Positions 14,897 through 23,328 of a stretch of 34,534 nucleotides of DNA are shown piece by piece. This DNA comes from Treponema sp. Lineage in GTDB: Bacteria > Spirochaetota > Spirochaetia > Treponematales > Breznakiellaceae. The position numbers were made by a program, and so were the translations under genes. The DNA lies in NCBI GenBank assembly GCA_031266095.1, contig JAISBR010000118.1:1-34534 (forward strand), read 5' to 3'. The notes beneath the pieces are model-generated. The model saw nothing but the letters and a program-made list of their open reading frames with translations, was not told where the DNA came from and did no database searches. Within the stretch, counting starts at the first letter, position 1. Each line of letters begins with the position of its first letter.

Positions 14897-16558
14897 ATGA
14901 AAAAGACGTTGCGGGCAATTATTGGCATAACACTGCTGGTCCTGGCGTCCGGGGGGCTTTTCGCCCAGGGTGATCAGCAAAGCGCCGCGCCGGTGGAGAC
15001 GGTGGATGACGGGCGGCAGAAATACGCCCTGGTTATCGGGAACGGGGCCTATACCGGCATTACCCGGCTCAACAACCCTGTAAACGATGCCGCCGACATA
15101 AGCGCCGCCCTGCGGGACCTGGGCTTTACCGTGGATCAGGTGATCAACGCGGGCCGGGTACAGATGGAAGAAGCGGTCACGCGGCTCAAGAACCGCCTGG
15201 GCGGGGCGCAAGGTTCCTACGGCTTTTTCTATTATGCGGGCCACGGGGTGCAGTCCAACGGGGAGAATTACCTGATACCGGTGGACGCGAACATCCCCGG
15301 CGAGGCGTACCTGCGGGACCGGTCAATGCCGATGCAGGCGATACTGGACGAATTGAACTACGTGGGGAACAGCCTGAATATCGTGGTGCTGGACGCCTGC
15401 CGGGACAATCCCTTTGGCTGGCGGCGGAGCGGGAGCCGGGGTTTGCAGGTGGTTTCTAACCAGCCCGCCAAAAGCATCATCGTCTACGCCACCAGCGCGG
15501 GGAGTACCGCCGCAGATGGGACGGGGAGGAACGGGCTTTTTACCACCCACCTTTTGAACAACCTGAAAAAGCCGGGCTTAAGTGTCCGGGATATGTTTGA
15601 TCAAACCGGTGCGGACGTGTACCGGGCAAGCGGTGGTGAGCAGGTACCGGCGATCTATTCGCAGTTTTTCGATGTGGCGTATTTGGGAACAAGACCCGCT
15701 CCGGTACAGCCCGCGGCCCCGCCGGTAGTGAATCCCCAGCCATCACCACAGCCCGCGGCAAGGCCAAGCCCCGCGCCCGCGGTTACAAGCAATGCCAAGG
15801 CATATAATGACAGCGGCAATGCGTATTACGACAAAGGAGATTATGACCGTGCGATAGCGGACTATACCCAGGCAATACGGCTTGACCCCAATTTTGCCGA
15901 GGCGTATTTCAACCGTGGTGATGCGTTTGACGAAAAAGGGGACTACGACACGGCGATAGCGGACTATACTCAGGCAATACGGCTTGACCCTAATTATACC
16001 AGGGCGTATTACTATCGCGGCATTTCGTATGATAACAAGAAAGACTATGACCGTGCGATAGCGGACTATACCCAGGCGATCCGGCTTGACCCCAATTATA
16101 CCGCGGCGTATAACAACCGCGGCGTTGCGTATTACAACAAAGAAGATTATGATCGGGCGATAGCGGACTATACTCAGGCGATCCGGCTTGACCCCAATTA
16201 CGCCAAGGCGTATTTCAACCGCGGTGATGCATTTGACGAAAAAGGGGACTACGACACGGCGATAGCGGATTATACCCAGGCGATCCGGCTTGACCCCAAT
16301 TATACCGCGGCGTATTGCTACCGCGGTATTTCGTATCGCCACAAAGGAGACTATGACCGTGCGATAGCGGATTATACCCAGGCGATCCGGCTTGACCCCA
16401 ATTATGCCACCGCGTATAACAACCGCGGCGTTGCGTATGAAAACAAAAAGGACTACAACCGGGCTATCGCGGACTATGAAGCGGCGCTGCGGATCGACCC
16501 AAACTATACCCTCGCCAGAAACAACCTTGAAGATGCCCGGCGGGCGCGGGGGTATTAG
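14897..16558 (+). CDS. Secreted caspase-domain protein with seven TPRs
   Basis: The 553-residue protein has a signal peptide (to about residue 24, ending GLFA-Q), a peptidase C14/caspase-like domain (about 40-265) and seven 34-residue tetratricopeptide repeats (301-538) plus a half repeat. The catalytic pair is visible: H116 in FYYAGHG and C168 in LDACRDNP. A proline-rich linker (about 270-299) joins the halves. TPR2-4 (15899-16204) and TPR5-7 (16205-16510) are near copies, so a 306-bp three-repeat block was duplicated recently. GGAGG lies upstream of the ATG. The TPRs presumably bind a partner; whether the peptidase acts in the periplasm or outside the cell is unknown. Confidence 0.93.
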   Translation: MKKTLRAIIGITLLVLASGGLFAQGDQQSAAPVETVDDGRQKYALVIGNGAYTGITRLNNPVNDAADISAALRDLGFTVDQVINAGRVQMEEAVTRLKNRLGGAQGSYGFFYYAGHGVQSNGENYLIPVDANIPGEAYLRDRSMPMQAILDELNYVGNSLNIVVLDACRDNPFGWRRSGSRGLQVVSNQPAKSIIVYATSAGSTAADGTGRNGLFTTHLLNNLKKPGLSVRDMFDQTGADVYRASGGEQVPAIYSQFFDVAYLGTRPAPVQPAAPPVVNPQPSPQPAARPSPAPAVTSNAKAYNDSGNAYYDKGDYDRAIADYTQAIRLDPNFAEAYFNRGDAFDEKGDYDTAIADYTQAIRLDPNYTRAYYYRGISYDNKKDYDRAIADYTQAIRLDPNYTAAYNNRGVAYYNKEDYDRAIADYTQAIRLDPNYAKAYFNRGDAFDEKGDYDTAIADYTQAIRLDPNYTAAYCYRGISYRHKGDYDRAIADYTQAIRLDPNYATAYNNRGVAYENKKDYNRAIADYEAALRIDPNYTLARNNLEDARRARGY

Positions 16559-16572
16559 GAAGGGATACGACC

Positions 16573-16600
16573 GCCTCCGTATGAGGGCGGAGGCTTTTTT
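16573..16600 (+). terminator. Rho-independent terminator of the caspase-TPR gene
   Basis: GCCTCCG (16573-16579) pairs with CGGAGGC (16588-16594), followed by six T residues. It begins 15 bases after the stop codon. Confidence 0.9.
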
Positions 16601-16608
16601 GAAAGTCC

Positions 16609-16657
16609 GGTTTAATACCCCGCCGGACCGGAGGTCCGAGCTCTGCCGCGCGGTTGT
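16609..16657 (+). repeat. Dispersed GGTTTAATACC repeat copy
   Basis: It begins GGTTTAATACCCCGCCGG, contains the palindrome CGGACCGGAGGTCCG and ends CTCTGCCGCGCGGTTGT. It is the best-preserved copy in the window and shares its tail with the copy at 1-20 and its middle with 34511-34534. Short reading frames across it give recurring N-T-P-P-x-x-R-S-E-L-C peptides, here and at about 3130, which are repeat artefacts. Confidence 0.75.
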
Positions 16658-16791
16658 GGATTCGAGGGGAGGTAATGCCCTGCCGTGCGGTTCTTCATTG
16701 ACAAAAAGCATTGAGCCCACGCCCGCCCAGGAATAGCGCATACATGGGTGAGTCGCTTTCGTAAAGCATGTTCCCTGCTGTTTTGTACTAT

Positions 16792-16825
16792 TGTGTATCT
16801 CCTTCAACTGTGTATCTCCTTCAAC
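16792..16825. repeat. Perfect 17-bp tandem duplication
   Basis: TGTGTATCTCCTTCAAC occurs twice head to tail (16792-16808 and 16809-16825), directly upstream of the antitoxin-like gene. On the minus strand each unit reads as a purine-rich GAAGGAGATACACA. Origin unknown; replication slippage is the simplest explanation. Confidence 0.8.
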
Positions 16826-16842
16826 AGGCTTATTATCAAAAC

Positions 16843-17232
16843 ATGGAACTGGAATATACCTGGTTTGAAGCGGAAGACGGCTTTTTCGTGGGGTGGTTTG
16901 ACGATTTTCCTGAAGATGTAACTCAGGGGAGAACGCTTGAAGAACTGGAAGAAATGCTTGCGGATATGTACGAAAGTCTGAACCTTGCAAAATACCACAA
17001 AGGAGAACCCATGCCAAGACTAACCGAAGCTGAATACGATGCCCTTGAAGATGAAATTACGCGCAATCCGCCCGATGTTGACCCCGCCAACTCCCGCCGC
17101 CCGGTGCGTATGGTGGTGGTGGACGATTTTTCCGCCGAGTGGCTCCGCGTCAAGGCGGAGGCGGGGTATACGACACCTGAGAAAGTTATTCATACGCTGG
17201 TGGCGCGTGAGTTGACGGGTGCTGAAGCATAA
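16843..17232 (+). CDS. HicB-like domain fused in frame to a second antitoxin-like domain
   Basis: The 129-residue frame has two parts. Residues 1-50 resemble HicB-type antitoxins: an EYTWFEAEDGFFVGWFDDFP strand pattern and a V-T-Q-G-R-T-L-E-E-L-E-E-M-L helix. Residues 57-129 start at an internal ATG (17011) with a strong site (AAAGGAG, five bases before it). They look like a small CopG/BrnA-type antitoxin with P-R-L-T-E-A-E-Y-D-A-L and a D-D-F-S-A-E-W-L-R-V-K-A-E-A helix. No stop separates them, so either a fusion or two nested products are made. No toxin gene lies beside it. The upstream ATG at 16768 crosses a tandem duplication and is unlikely. Confidence 0.6.
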   Translation: MELEYTWFEAEDGFFVGWFDDFPEDVTQGRTLEELEEMLADMYESLNLAKYHKGEPMPRLTEAEYDALEDEITRNPPDVDPANSRRPVRMVVVDDFSAEWLRVKAEAGYTTPEKVIHTLVARELTGAEA

Positions 17233-17264
17233 GCCAGGCAAAGACGCCCTGCAGGGTATCTCCA

Positions 17265-18311
17265 TTACCCTATCTTTATCACGGATTTTACGATATTCGC
17301 CTTATCCGCAATGCTCTTGTCCATGGCGTTTTGAACATCGGTGAAATCAAAAGTGTTGGTTACGACGCCTTTCAGATTCACCGTGCCGGCGGCCACCGCG
17401 TCAATTGCCATGGGGTAAATGTGCCGGTAACGGAAGACCGTTTCAATACGGATCTCCTTGTCCATAGCGAGACTCATGGGGAAGTTTACCATGCCGGTTT
17501 TCCCATAACCTACCATAACCAGCACGCCGCCTTTGCGCAGTACCTGTACCGACTGGCCGGCAACCGCCTCTACTCCCGATGTGTCGATAACGAGATTACA
17601 GCCGCGCCCGCCGGTCAGCGCGCCTATCACTTCAACAGGGTCCTGCTCCTTCGAGTTGATAACGCCGCTTGCGCCTAAGTCCAAAGCCTTATCAAGCCGT
17701 TTGGGCATCACATCGATCTGATACACCCGCGAAACGCCGCAGGCTTTCAGCGCCATCATGGACATGAGGCCAATACAGCCTGAGCCGAAAACCGCCGCCG
17801 TCTGCCCGGCGCGGGCGCCGCCCTGGTTGGCGGCGTGAAACCCGACCGCCAGCGGCTCGATCAGCGCCCCCTCCAGGGTACTTACATTTTCCGGCAGTTT
17901 GAAGCAGAGCGCCGCCTCGTGGCTGACATACTCCTGGAAAACTCCGTCCACCGGCGGCGTGGCGAAGAAAATCACGTCCGGGCAGAGGTTGTACTTCCCC
18001 TCCCGGCAGAATTCGCAGTGGCCGCAGGTCTTGCCCGGTTCCAGCGCCACCCGGTCGCCGATTTTCAGATGTTTTACCGCTTCGCCGACTTCAATCACCG
18101 TGCCGCCGGACTCGTGTCCAAGCACAAAGGGCGGCTTGACGATGTAGTCACCGATACGGCCGGTTTCGTAGTAGTGCATGTCACTGCCGCAGATGCCTAC
18201 ATATTCCAGCTTTACCAAAGCCTCGTCCGGTTTTGGCCGGGGAATGTCCCGCTCGATATAATCTATTTTATTCAGTCCGGTCATTACCGCCACTTTCATT
18301 TTTCCCCGCAT
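17265..18311 (-). CDS. Zinc-dependent polyol (sorbitol/xylitol-type) dehydrogenase
   Basis: This 348-residue medium-chain dehydrogenase would oxidise a sugar alcohol with NAD. Catalytic-zinc residues lie in G-I-C-G-S-D-M-H-Y-Y and L-G-H-E-S-G. The structural-zinc cysteines are C-G-H-C-E-F-C-R-E-G-K-Y-N-L-C. The nucleotide-binding loop is G-S-G-C-I-G-L-M. The pattern is closest to sorbitol/L-iditol or xylitol dehydrogenase. AAGGA lies seven bases before the ATG; an in-frame ATG four codons later is also possible. It is the last gene of the ROK-regulated transporter operon, ten bases after the permease, so it probably handles the imported sugar alcohol. Confidence 0.93.
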   Translation of the reverse strand: MRGKMKVAVMTGLNKIDYIERDIPRPKPDEALVKLEYVGICGSDMHYYETGRIGDYIVKPPFVLGHESGGTVIEVGEAVKHLKIGDRVALEPGKTCGHCEFCREGKYNLCPDVIFFATPPVDGVFQEYVSHEAALCFKLPENVSTLEGALIEPLAVGFHAANQGGARAGQTAAVFGSGCIGLMSMMALKACGVSRVYQIDVMPKRLDKALDLGASGVINSKEQDPVEVIGALTGGRGCNLVIDTSGVEAVAGQSVQVLRKGGVLVMVGYGKTGMVNFPMSLAMDKEIRIETVFRYRHIYPMAIDAVAAGTVNLKGVVTNTFDFTDVQNAMDKSIADKANIVKSVIKIG

Positions 18312-18321
18312 AATACATTCC

Positions 18322-19269
18322 TTATTTTTGCCGTTGTTTCTGGTAACAGTCGAATCCGACCGCGGCGAGCAGCACCGCGCCTTTGATCAGCATTTGTGAA
18401 TACTGGGTTACATTCATTAATACCATGCCATTGCTCAAAACGCCCAGTATTAATATGCCCGCCACCACGTTAGAGATTTTCCCCGAACCGCCGTTGACGG
18501 ATACGCCGCCCAGTACTACCGCGGTGAGCACATCAAACTCAAAGCCCTTGCCCGCCAGGGCCTGGCCGGAATTGGTACGGGAAAGCATCACTATTCCCGC
18601 GATACCGGCGAAGAGGCCCGAAAGGGTATACACCATGTACTTCACCCGCTTTACGTTGATACCCGAAAGATTTGACGCCTCTTCGTTGCCGCCCACGGCA
18701 TAGAACCAGCGGCCAAAAAAAGTCTCGTTCAAAATAAACGCGCCGATTGCCAGAATCACCACCATGATGATTACCGGAATAGGAACCGGCCCCAGGTAGC
18801 CCTGACCGATAACCGAAAAACCTTTGGGAAAACCAAAAATGGGAATGCCGCCGCAGATGATAAACGCCAAACCTTCCAGCATGGTCATCACCGCCAGAGT
18901 TACGATGAGGGGCGGCATTTTGATATTGGCGATTATCCAGCCGTTGATAAAGCCCACCGCGCTTGCCATTGCCAGCGAAATGAGACAGGCGGGCAGCGGA
19001 TGCATACCGGCCTTTACCATGAGCCACGCGGTTACAATGTTCACCAGGGTGATTTGTGAACCAATGGAAAGGTCAATGCCGCCCAGCAGCAGCACAAAGG
19101 CCATGCCCACCGCCGCAATTCCCAGCATGGAAATCTGCCGGGCAACGTTGAACAGGTTGTCCAGTTTCAAAAACGATCCGGTAACCGCACTGAAAAAAAC
19201 CATCAAGGCAATCAGCGCCAGATATATCCCGTATTTCTTAACTATGTCAAAAGCCGCCGCTTTCATCAT
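18322..19269 (-). CDS. Ribose-type sugar ABC transporter permease (RbsC-like)
   Basis: The 315-residue membrane protein has eight to ten hydrophobic helices. It carries the RbsC-family blocks G-G-I-D-L-S-I-G-S, an N-G-W-I-I-A-N-I-K-M-P-P-L-I-V-T-L segment, A-V-G-G-N-E-E-A and A-V-V-L-G-G-V-S-V-N-G-G-S-G-K. Its start overlaps the ATPase stop by four bases, implying coupled translation. A single permease gene is normal for this class because the channel is a homodimer. Confidence 0.95.
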   Translation of the reverse strand: MMKAAAFDIVKKYGIYLALIALMVFFSAVTGSFLKLDNLFNVARQISMLGIAAVGMAFVLLLGGIDLSIGSQITLVNIVTAWLMVKAGMHPLPACLISLAMASAVGFINGWIIANIKMPPLIVTLAVMTMLEGLAFIICGGIPIFGFPKGFSVIGQGYLGPVPIPVIIMVVILAIGAFILNETFFGRWFYAVGGNEEASNLSGINVKRVKYMVYTLSGLFAGIAGIVMLSRTNSGQALAGKGFEFDVLTAVVLGGVSVNGGSGKISNVVAGILILGVLSNGMVLMNVTQYSQMLIKGAVLLAAVGFDCYQKQRQK

Positions 19270-20789
19270 ACCACCGCCTTTGCGTTAGTTGAATTTGTTT
19301 TAGCCTGTGTTCGCGAAGCGAACGCCATTATTCGCTCCTGATTAAAATCCTTCTTTTCAAGTTCGCCGGTAATCCGGCCTTCGGACAGAACCAGGATGCG
19401 GTCGGATATGCCCATCAGCTCTTCCATTTCCGACGAGATGAGGAGCAGTGTCTTTCCCGATTCAACCAGGGTGTTGATTAGCTTATAAATTTCGTACTTG
19501 GCCCCTACGTCAATACCGCGGGTGGGCTCGTCAAAAATGATGATGTCAGGAACCGCCGCCAGCCATTTGGCGATAATCACCTTTTGTTGATTGCCGCCGC
19601 TCAGATTTTTGATTTTCTGATTAATGCTGGGCGTTTTAATCAGCAAATTGCTTTTGTAGGTTTCGGCAATGGTTTTCTCTTTGACCTTATTCACCACCGA
19701 AAGGGTCGAAATCTTGTCCAGAATCACCATGCTGATGTTACCTTTGATGTCGATATCCAGAAGCGCGCCCTGCCGCTTGCGGTCTTCCGGGACCAGAGCT
19801 ATGCCCCGCCGGATCGCGCTCCGGGGAGTTTTGCTTTCAATAGGTTTTCCCTTCATCAGAATTTCTCCGCTTGTCTTTGGTTTTATCCCGAATAACAATT
19901 CCGCCAGTTCCGTTCTGCCCGCGCCGATAAGGCCGCCCAGGCCAAGCACTTCACCCTGGCGCAGCTTGAAGGAAATATCATGCAGTCCATTTCCACAGAG
20001 ATTTTTTGTTTCAAGGATAACCTCGTCATTTATGGAAGAATTCCGCTCCGGATATGTTTCTTTCAACTCGCGTCCCACCATGGTAGTCACCAAATGATCC
20101 TCGCTGGTGTCCGCGGTGTTAAGGGTTTCGATGCAGCGGCCGTCCCGCATGATGGTTACCCGGTCACAGAGTCTGAAAATTTCTTCCAGCCGGTGGGAAA
20201 TGTAAATAATGGTAACACCCTGAGCCTTGAGCTGATCGATAATAGTAAACATGCCTTCCACTTCCTGGGAAGTAAGCGGCGCGGAAGGCTCGTCCATTAC
20301 GAGGATATTCGCGTTCTGCGAAACCGCCTTGGCGATTTCCACGATCTGTTGATAACCCACAGTAAGATTTTTTACCAGGCCGCCGGGATTTATGCTGATA
20401 TTGAAACGTTTGAAAATTTCCGTCGACTCTTTCTCCATTGCCTTACGGTCAATGCGGATTCCTTTCCGCAGCGTCCGGCCCAGAAAAATATTTTCCGCTG
20501 CCGAAAGTTCTCCTACCAGATTGAATTCCTGGTAAATCACGGCTATGCCATTCTCTTTGGAAAGCCTGGGTGTCATGGCGGAAAACGCTTTACCGTTGAT
20601 GATAATTTTTCCGCTGTCGGGAACCACCGCACCGGTACAGGTTTTGATTAGGGTTGATTTTCCCGCCCCGTTTTCACCGACCAGCGCGTGTACCTCGCCC
20701 TTCCGAATCTCAAGGGTTACGCCGGAAAGGGCGGTGACCCCCGGATAGGTTTTTGTAATATTTTGAAAAACCAGCAGATTTTCCGCCAT
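19266..20789 (-). CDS. Ribose-type sugar ABC transporter ATPase (RbsA-like, two ABC domains)
   Basis: The 507-residue protein holds two ABC cassettes. The first has Walker A GENGAGKST, Walker B I-L-V-M-D-E-P and a degenerate signature L-T-V-G-Y-Q-Q. The second has a non-canonical Walker A, G-L-I-G-A-G-R-T-E-L, without lysine, as is typical of RbsA. It keeps the signature L-S-G-G-N-Q-Q-K and Walker B I-I-I-F-D-E-P-T-R-G. The ATG at 20789 is chosen because homology starts there, AAGGGG precedes it, and the open frame further upstream only overlaps the binding-protein gene. It lies ten bases after that gene. Confidence 0.95.
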   Translation of the reverse strand: MAENLLVFQNITKTYPGVTALSGVTLEIRKGEVHALVGENGAGKSTLIKTCTGAVVPDSGKIIINGKAFSAMTPRLSKENGIAVIYQEFNLVGELSAAENIFLGRTLRKGIRIDRKAMEKESTEIFKRFNISINPGGLVKNLTVGYQQIVEIAKAVSQNANILVMDEPSAPLTSQEVEGMFTIIDQLKAQGVTIIYISHRLEEIFRLCDRVTIMRDGRCIETLNTADTSEDHLVTTMVGRELKETYPERNSSINDEVILETKNLCGNGLHDISFKLRQGEVLGLGGLIGAGRTELAELLFGIKPKTSGEILMKGKPIESKTPRSAIRRGIALVPEDRKRQGALLDIDIKGNISMVILDKISTLSVVNKVKEKTIAETYKSNLLIKTPSINQKIKNLSGGNQQKVIIAKWLAAVPDIIIFDEPTRGIDVGAKYEIYKLINTLVESGKTLLLISSEMEELMGISDRILVLSEGRITGELEKKDFNQERIMAFASRTQAKTNSTNAKAVV

Positions 20790-20799
20790 GACGGACCCC

Positions 20800-21762
20800 T
20801 TACCTGGTATAGTATTGGTCCAAATTCGCGATAGTAACCGGAATGTTTGAACGGTACACCACACGCTCCACCGGTTCGTTGTTGAGCAGCATTTTGAGCA
20901 GGCCAAAAATCTCTTCCGCTTTGGCTTTGCCGTCACCGGTATTGAGCACCGACATGCGGATAGCCTCGTTTTTTGCCATAGCCGCCAGTTCTTCCGGCGT
21001 CGCATCCGCAGCAAAGATGCCAAAATCAGGGCTGAGTTTGCCGGAAGACTTGACCGCCTCGTTGGCGCCGACCGCGCCACCGCCGCCAATGCAGGCAATC
21101 ACCTTCATGTTGGGGTGGGCCTGCAGGAAAGTCTCGGTTTTGGCCATGCCCTCAGTGGGGTTAATGGCGCTTGACTGAGCCACGATCTTCGCGTTAGGCG
21201 CGTTTTTCTTGATGGCGTCCACAATACCGTTGCCCCGCTCCAGGAGGATCTCAAGCTGAGGGTAATCGAGGATTCCCACCTCGGCGACACCGCCCAACTT
21301 TTCGTTGATCCATTTGGCCGTTTCCTGCCCGATGATCTGGCCCAGCAGGTAATTGTCGATAAGCCAGTTGATGTCGGAATTTTCAAGGTTGTCATCCCAA
21401 CAGAAAACCTTGATGTGTTTACTCCTGGCCTGGGCAAGCACCGCTTCAAGGGCGTTTTTTTCCGCAACCTGGATGATGATGGCGTTAACGTTGTTGGAAA
21501 TAAAGTTTTCTACCTGACCGATCTGGGTGGAAGGGTTGCTTTTGCAATCCAGGTAGGTAAACGATCCATTGTCCGCCTGGATCAGCTTCTTGAGCTCTTC
21601 GCAGGTCGATGACCAGACCTGGTTGGACAGATCCTGCACTGTCATGCCCACCGAATAGGCGGCCTTGCCGGCGTCCCCTTTTTCGGTACAGCTCACCATC
21701 AGCGCCGCCAACAGGGCCGGCATGAGAACCACCGCCTTCGGTAACCAGTTTTTCTTTTTCAT
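20800..21762 (-). CDS. Sugar-binding lipoprotein of the ribose-type transporter
   Basis: The 320-residue protein has a lipoprotein signal ending L-M-V-S-C-T and a periplasmic-binding-protein type 1 (RbsB-like) fold. This is seen in S-V-G-M-T-V-Q-D-L-S-N-Q-V-W, the N-V-N-A-I-I-I-Q segment, V-F-C-W-D-D and A-C-I-G-G-G-G-A-V-G-A. ATG 21762 is selected over 21798 because GGAGG stands four bases before it and it begins the signal peptide. It captures the substrate for the permease/ATPase downstream. A sugar alcohol is the best guess from the adjoining dehydrogenase. Confidence 0.93.
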   Translation of the reverse strand: MKKKNWLPKAVVLMPALLAALMVSCTEKGDAGKAAYSVGMTVQDLSNQVWSSTCEELKKLIQADNGSFTYLDCKSNPSTQIGQVENFISNNVNAIIIQVAEKNALEAVLAQARSKHIKVFCWDDNLENSDINWLIDNYLLGQIIGQETAKWINEKLGGVAEVGILDYPQLEILLERGNGIVDAIKKNAPNAKIVAQSSAINPTEGMAKTETFLQAHPNMKVIACIGGGGAVGANEAVKSSGKLSPDFGIFAADATPEELAAMAKNEAIRMSVLNTGDGKAKAEEIFGLLKMLLNNEPVERVVYRSNIPVTIANLDQYYTR

Positions 21763-21799
21763 TTTTCCTCCGATGGAAATTTTTTTGGCATACTTCAAT

Positions 21800-21823
21800 A
21801 CTTTTTTAATATGTCTATTAAAG
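21800..21823. promoter_or_regulatory. Candidate ROK operator upstream of the binding-protein gene
   Basis: ACTTTTTTAATA and TATTAAAG (21816-21823) form an imperfect inverted repeat. The half-site CTTTAATA also occurs at 23092-23099, overlapping the ROK gene's own promoter. A shared half-site in front of both units fits control by this regulator. Inference from sequence only. Confidence 0.4.
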
Positions 21824-21893
21824 CTGTAATAGAAGTGGCAGGACCTGTCAAGGGGAATATTTTAAAAGAAGTGGTTGTTTTTGGAAACTCAAC

Positions 21894-23075
21894 TTAAATC
21901 GTATTAATATATGCCTCAATGTGCAGCAGGGCCGCGCCCAGGGCGGAGGCCTCAAGGCGATAGGTACAGGCTTCCACATAAGCGCCATCGTCGCCAAAGG
22001 TATCCAGTTCCCGGAGGCGGCGGCGCAGGTTTCCCAGCCAGGGCTCGATAAAACCCCCTATATAGCCGCCTACTATCACTTTACAATCCAGCAGCATGCG
22101 GAGGCTGTTGATTTGGACAGCCAAATGGTCCAAATAGGTCTCCCATTCGGTCTGAAACGCTGCATTGCCCGCCTCAAGCCCTTCAAAGAAGGGTTCCAGC
22201 TTGCCGCCGGTGTGCCGGGTGAGGATTTTCGCGTTACAGTACGCGTCAAAACAACCTTTTTTGCCGCAATAGCACTGAGTTCCCCCGGGGATCAGGGTCA
22301 TATGTCCGACTTCACCGCTTTTAAAGTTGTCGCCCATAAACAGACTGTCGTTTTGCCAGGCCCCGGTATCCCTCTGTTTGTCCATACCCAGGTAGGGGCC
22401 TTTGCGAAAAATCAGCGCGCCGCCCACGCTGTTACTGAGGGAAAGGTACAGAGCATGGGCAAAATCTTGCCGGCTGTGAAGTTCCGCCAGGGCCGCAGCG
22501 TTGGCATCGTTGGTAAAAGCCACCGGAAAGGGGATATACCGGCTGAATTCGTTGCAGGGAATGTCAAAAATATCCAAAATATGGGAATAAGTCAGCCGTT
22601 TTTGCTGTATGTTGATAATGCCGGGCAGGGAAATACCCAGACCCAGGACTTTTTCGGCGGGAATGCCGGTTTCGTGGCTGAAGATCAGGATGCTTTCCGA
22701 CAGAAAATGCCGGTATTGTTCAGAATTTTCAAATTTTTTCTGCATTCTGATGTGCTCAAGTACCTTGCCGGACAAGTTGGTCAGCACTATGCCGATATGG
22801 TTGAGGGTGATATCAAGGCCCAGGGCAAAACGGGCGTCGTGGATGGGCGAGAGGGCCTTGGCCTTGCGGCCGCCGGTGGATTCAAATACCCCTTCTTCCC
22901 GGATAACCCCTTTTTCGATAAGCTCGTTGGTGATGAAAAGAACGGTGGGGGAACTCATGCCCAAGGCCTGGGCCAGTTCCTGTTTTGAAAGCCGTTCATG
23001 CCGGTTGATATACCGGAATACCCGGTTGCGGTTCAAGCGTTTCACGTCGATATTGCTGGTGTGGTTATTGCTCAT
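21894..23075 (-). CDS. ROK-family transcriptional regulator (NagC/XylR type)
   Basis: The 393-residue protein has an N-terminal winged helix (about 12-70), with L-S-K-Q-E-L-A-Q-A-L-G-M-S-S-P-T-V as the recognition segment. A ROK sugar-kinase-like domain follows, with L-G-L-D-I, F-T-N-D-A-N-A-A-A-L-A-E and the zinc motif C-Y-C-G-K-K-G-C-F-D-A-Y-C. Such proteins repress sugar operons and are released by their sugar ligand. It lies upstream of, and on the same strand as, the transporter and dehydrogenase genes, so it is the likely local repressor. About 130 bases separate it from the binding-protein gene, leaving room for a second promoter. Confidence 0.92.
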   Translation of the reverse strand: MSNNHTSNIDVKRLNRNRVFRYINRHERLSKQELAQALGMSSPTVLFITNELIEKGVIREEGVFESTGGRKAKALSPIHDARFALGLDITLNHIGIVLTNLSGKVLEHIRMQKKFENSEQYRHFLSESILIFSHETGIPAEKVLGLGISLPGIINIQQKRLTYSHILDIFDIPCNEFSRYIPFPVAFTNDANAAALAELHSRQDFAHALYLSLSNSVGGALIFRKGPYLGMDKQRDTGAWQNDSLFMGDNFKSGEVGHMTLIPGGTQCYCGKKGCFDAYCNAKILTRHTGGKLEPFFEGLEAGNAAFQTEWETYLDHLAVQINSLRMLLDCKVIVGGYIGGFIEPWLGNLRRRLRELDTFGDDGAYVEACTYRLEASALGAALLHIEAYINTI

Positions 23076-23089
23076 TTAGTTAATCACTC

Positions 23090-23125
23090 TATTAAAGTAT
23101 ATAACTATCATTCGTATTTATGCAA
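23090..23125 (-). promoter_or_regulatory. Promoter and possible operator of the ROK gene
   Basis: TTGCAT (23125-23120), an 18-base spacer and TATACT (23101-23096) form a good minus-strand promoter. TACTTTAATA (23099-23090) overlaps the -10 box and resembles the candidate operator near 21816. This arrangement fits autorepression. Confidence 0.5.
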
Positions 23126-23193
23126 GCAAAAAATGGCGCAGATGCGGGTGATTCCGATTGATGTATGGCCGGAAATATAGCTGGAGGATTCGG

Positions 23194-23226
23194 CCCTTAA
23201 TATTTTTAATGATTTAAGGGTATACT
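23194..23226 (+). promoter_or_regulatory. Putative chemoreceptor promoter with overlapping palindrome
   Basis: TATACT (23221-23226) has a weak -35 TTAATA 18 bases upstream. CCCTTAA (23194-23200) and TTAAGGG (23214-23220) form a perfect inverted repeat exactly between the boxes. That position suits a repressor or regulator site. No classical flagellar sigma-28 promoter was seen. Confidence 0.4.
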
Positions 23227-23328
23227 TATCAGGCTGAGAGATCAAGGCAAAGATCATCACTATCAAGGGCAGTGATATTATCACACGTTTTACTGTGTGC
23301 GTGAAAAATTTGAACGGCGGAGGAGTCG

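Noticed and set aside
16392..16736. Small plus-strand protein containing N-T-P-P-D-R-R-S-E-L-C
   Set aside because: It reads through the TPR gene in another frame, the terminator and a dispersed repeat.
15743..17017. 424-residue minus-strand reading frame opposite the TPR region
   Set aside because: It is the antisense shadow of the repeated TPR codons (recurring I-I-G-V-K-P-D-R-L-G-I) and has no family match or ribosome site.
20790..21098. N-terminal extension of the ABC ATPase
   Set aside because: The 103 extra residues only overlap the binding-protein gene in another frame and are arginine/serine-rich shadow sequence.
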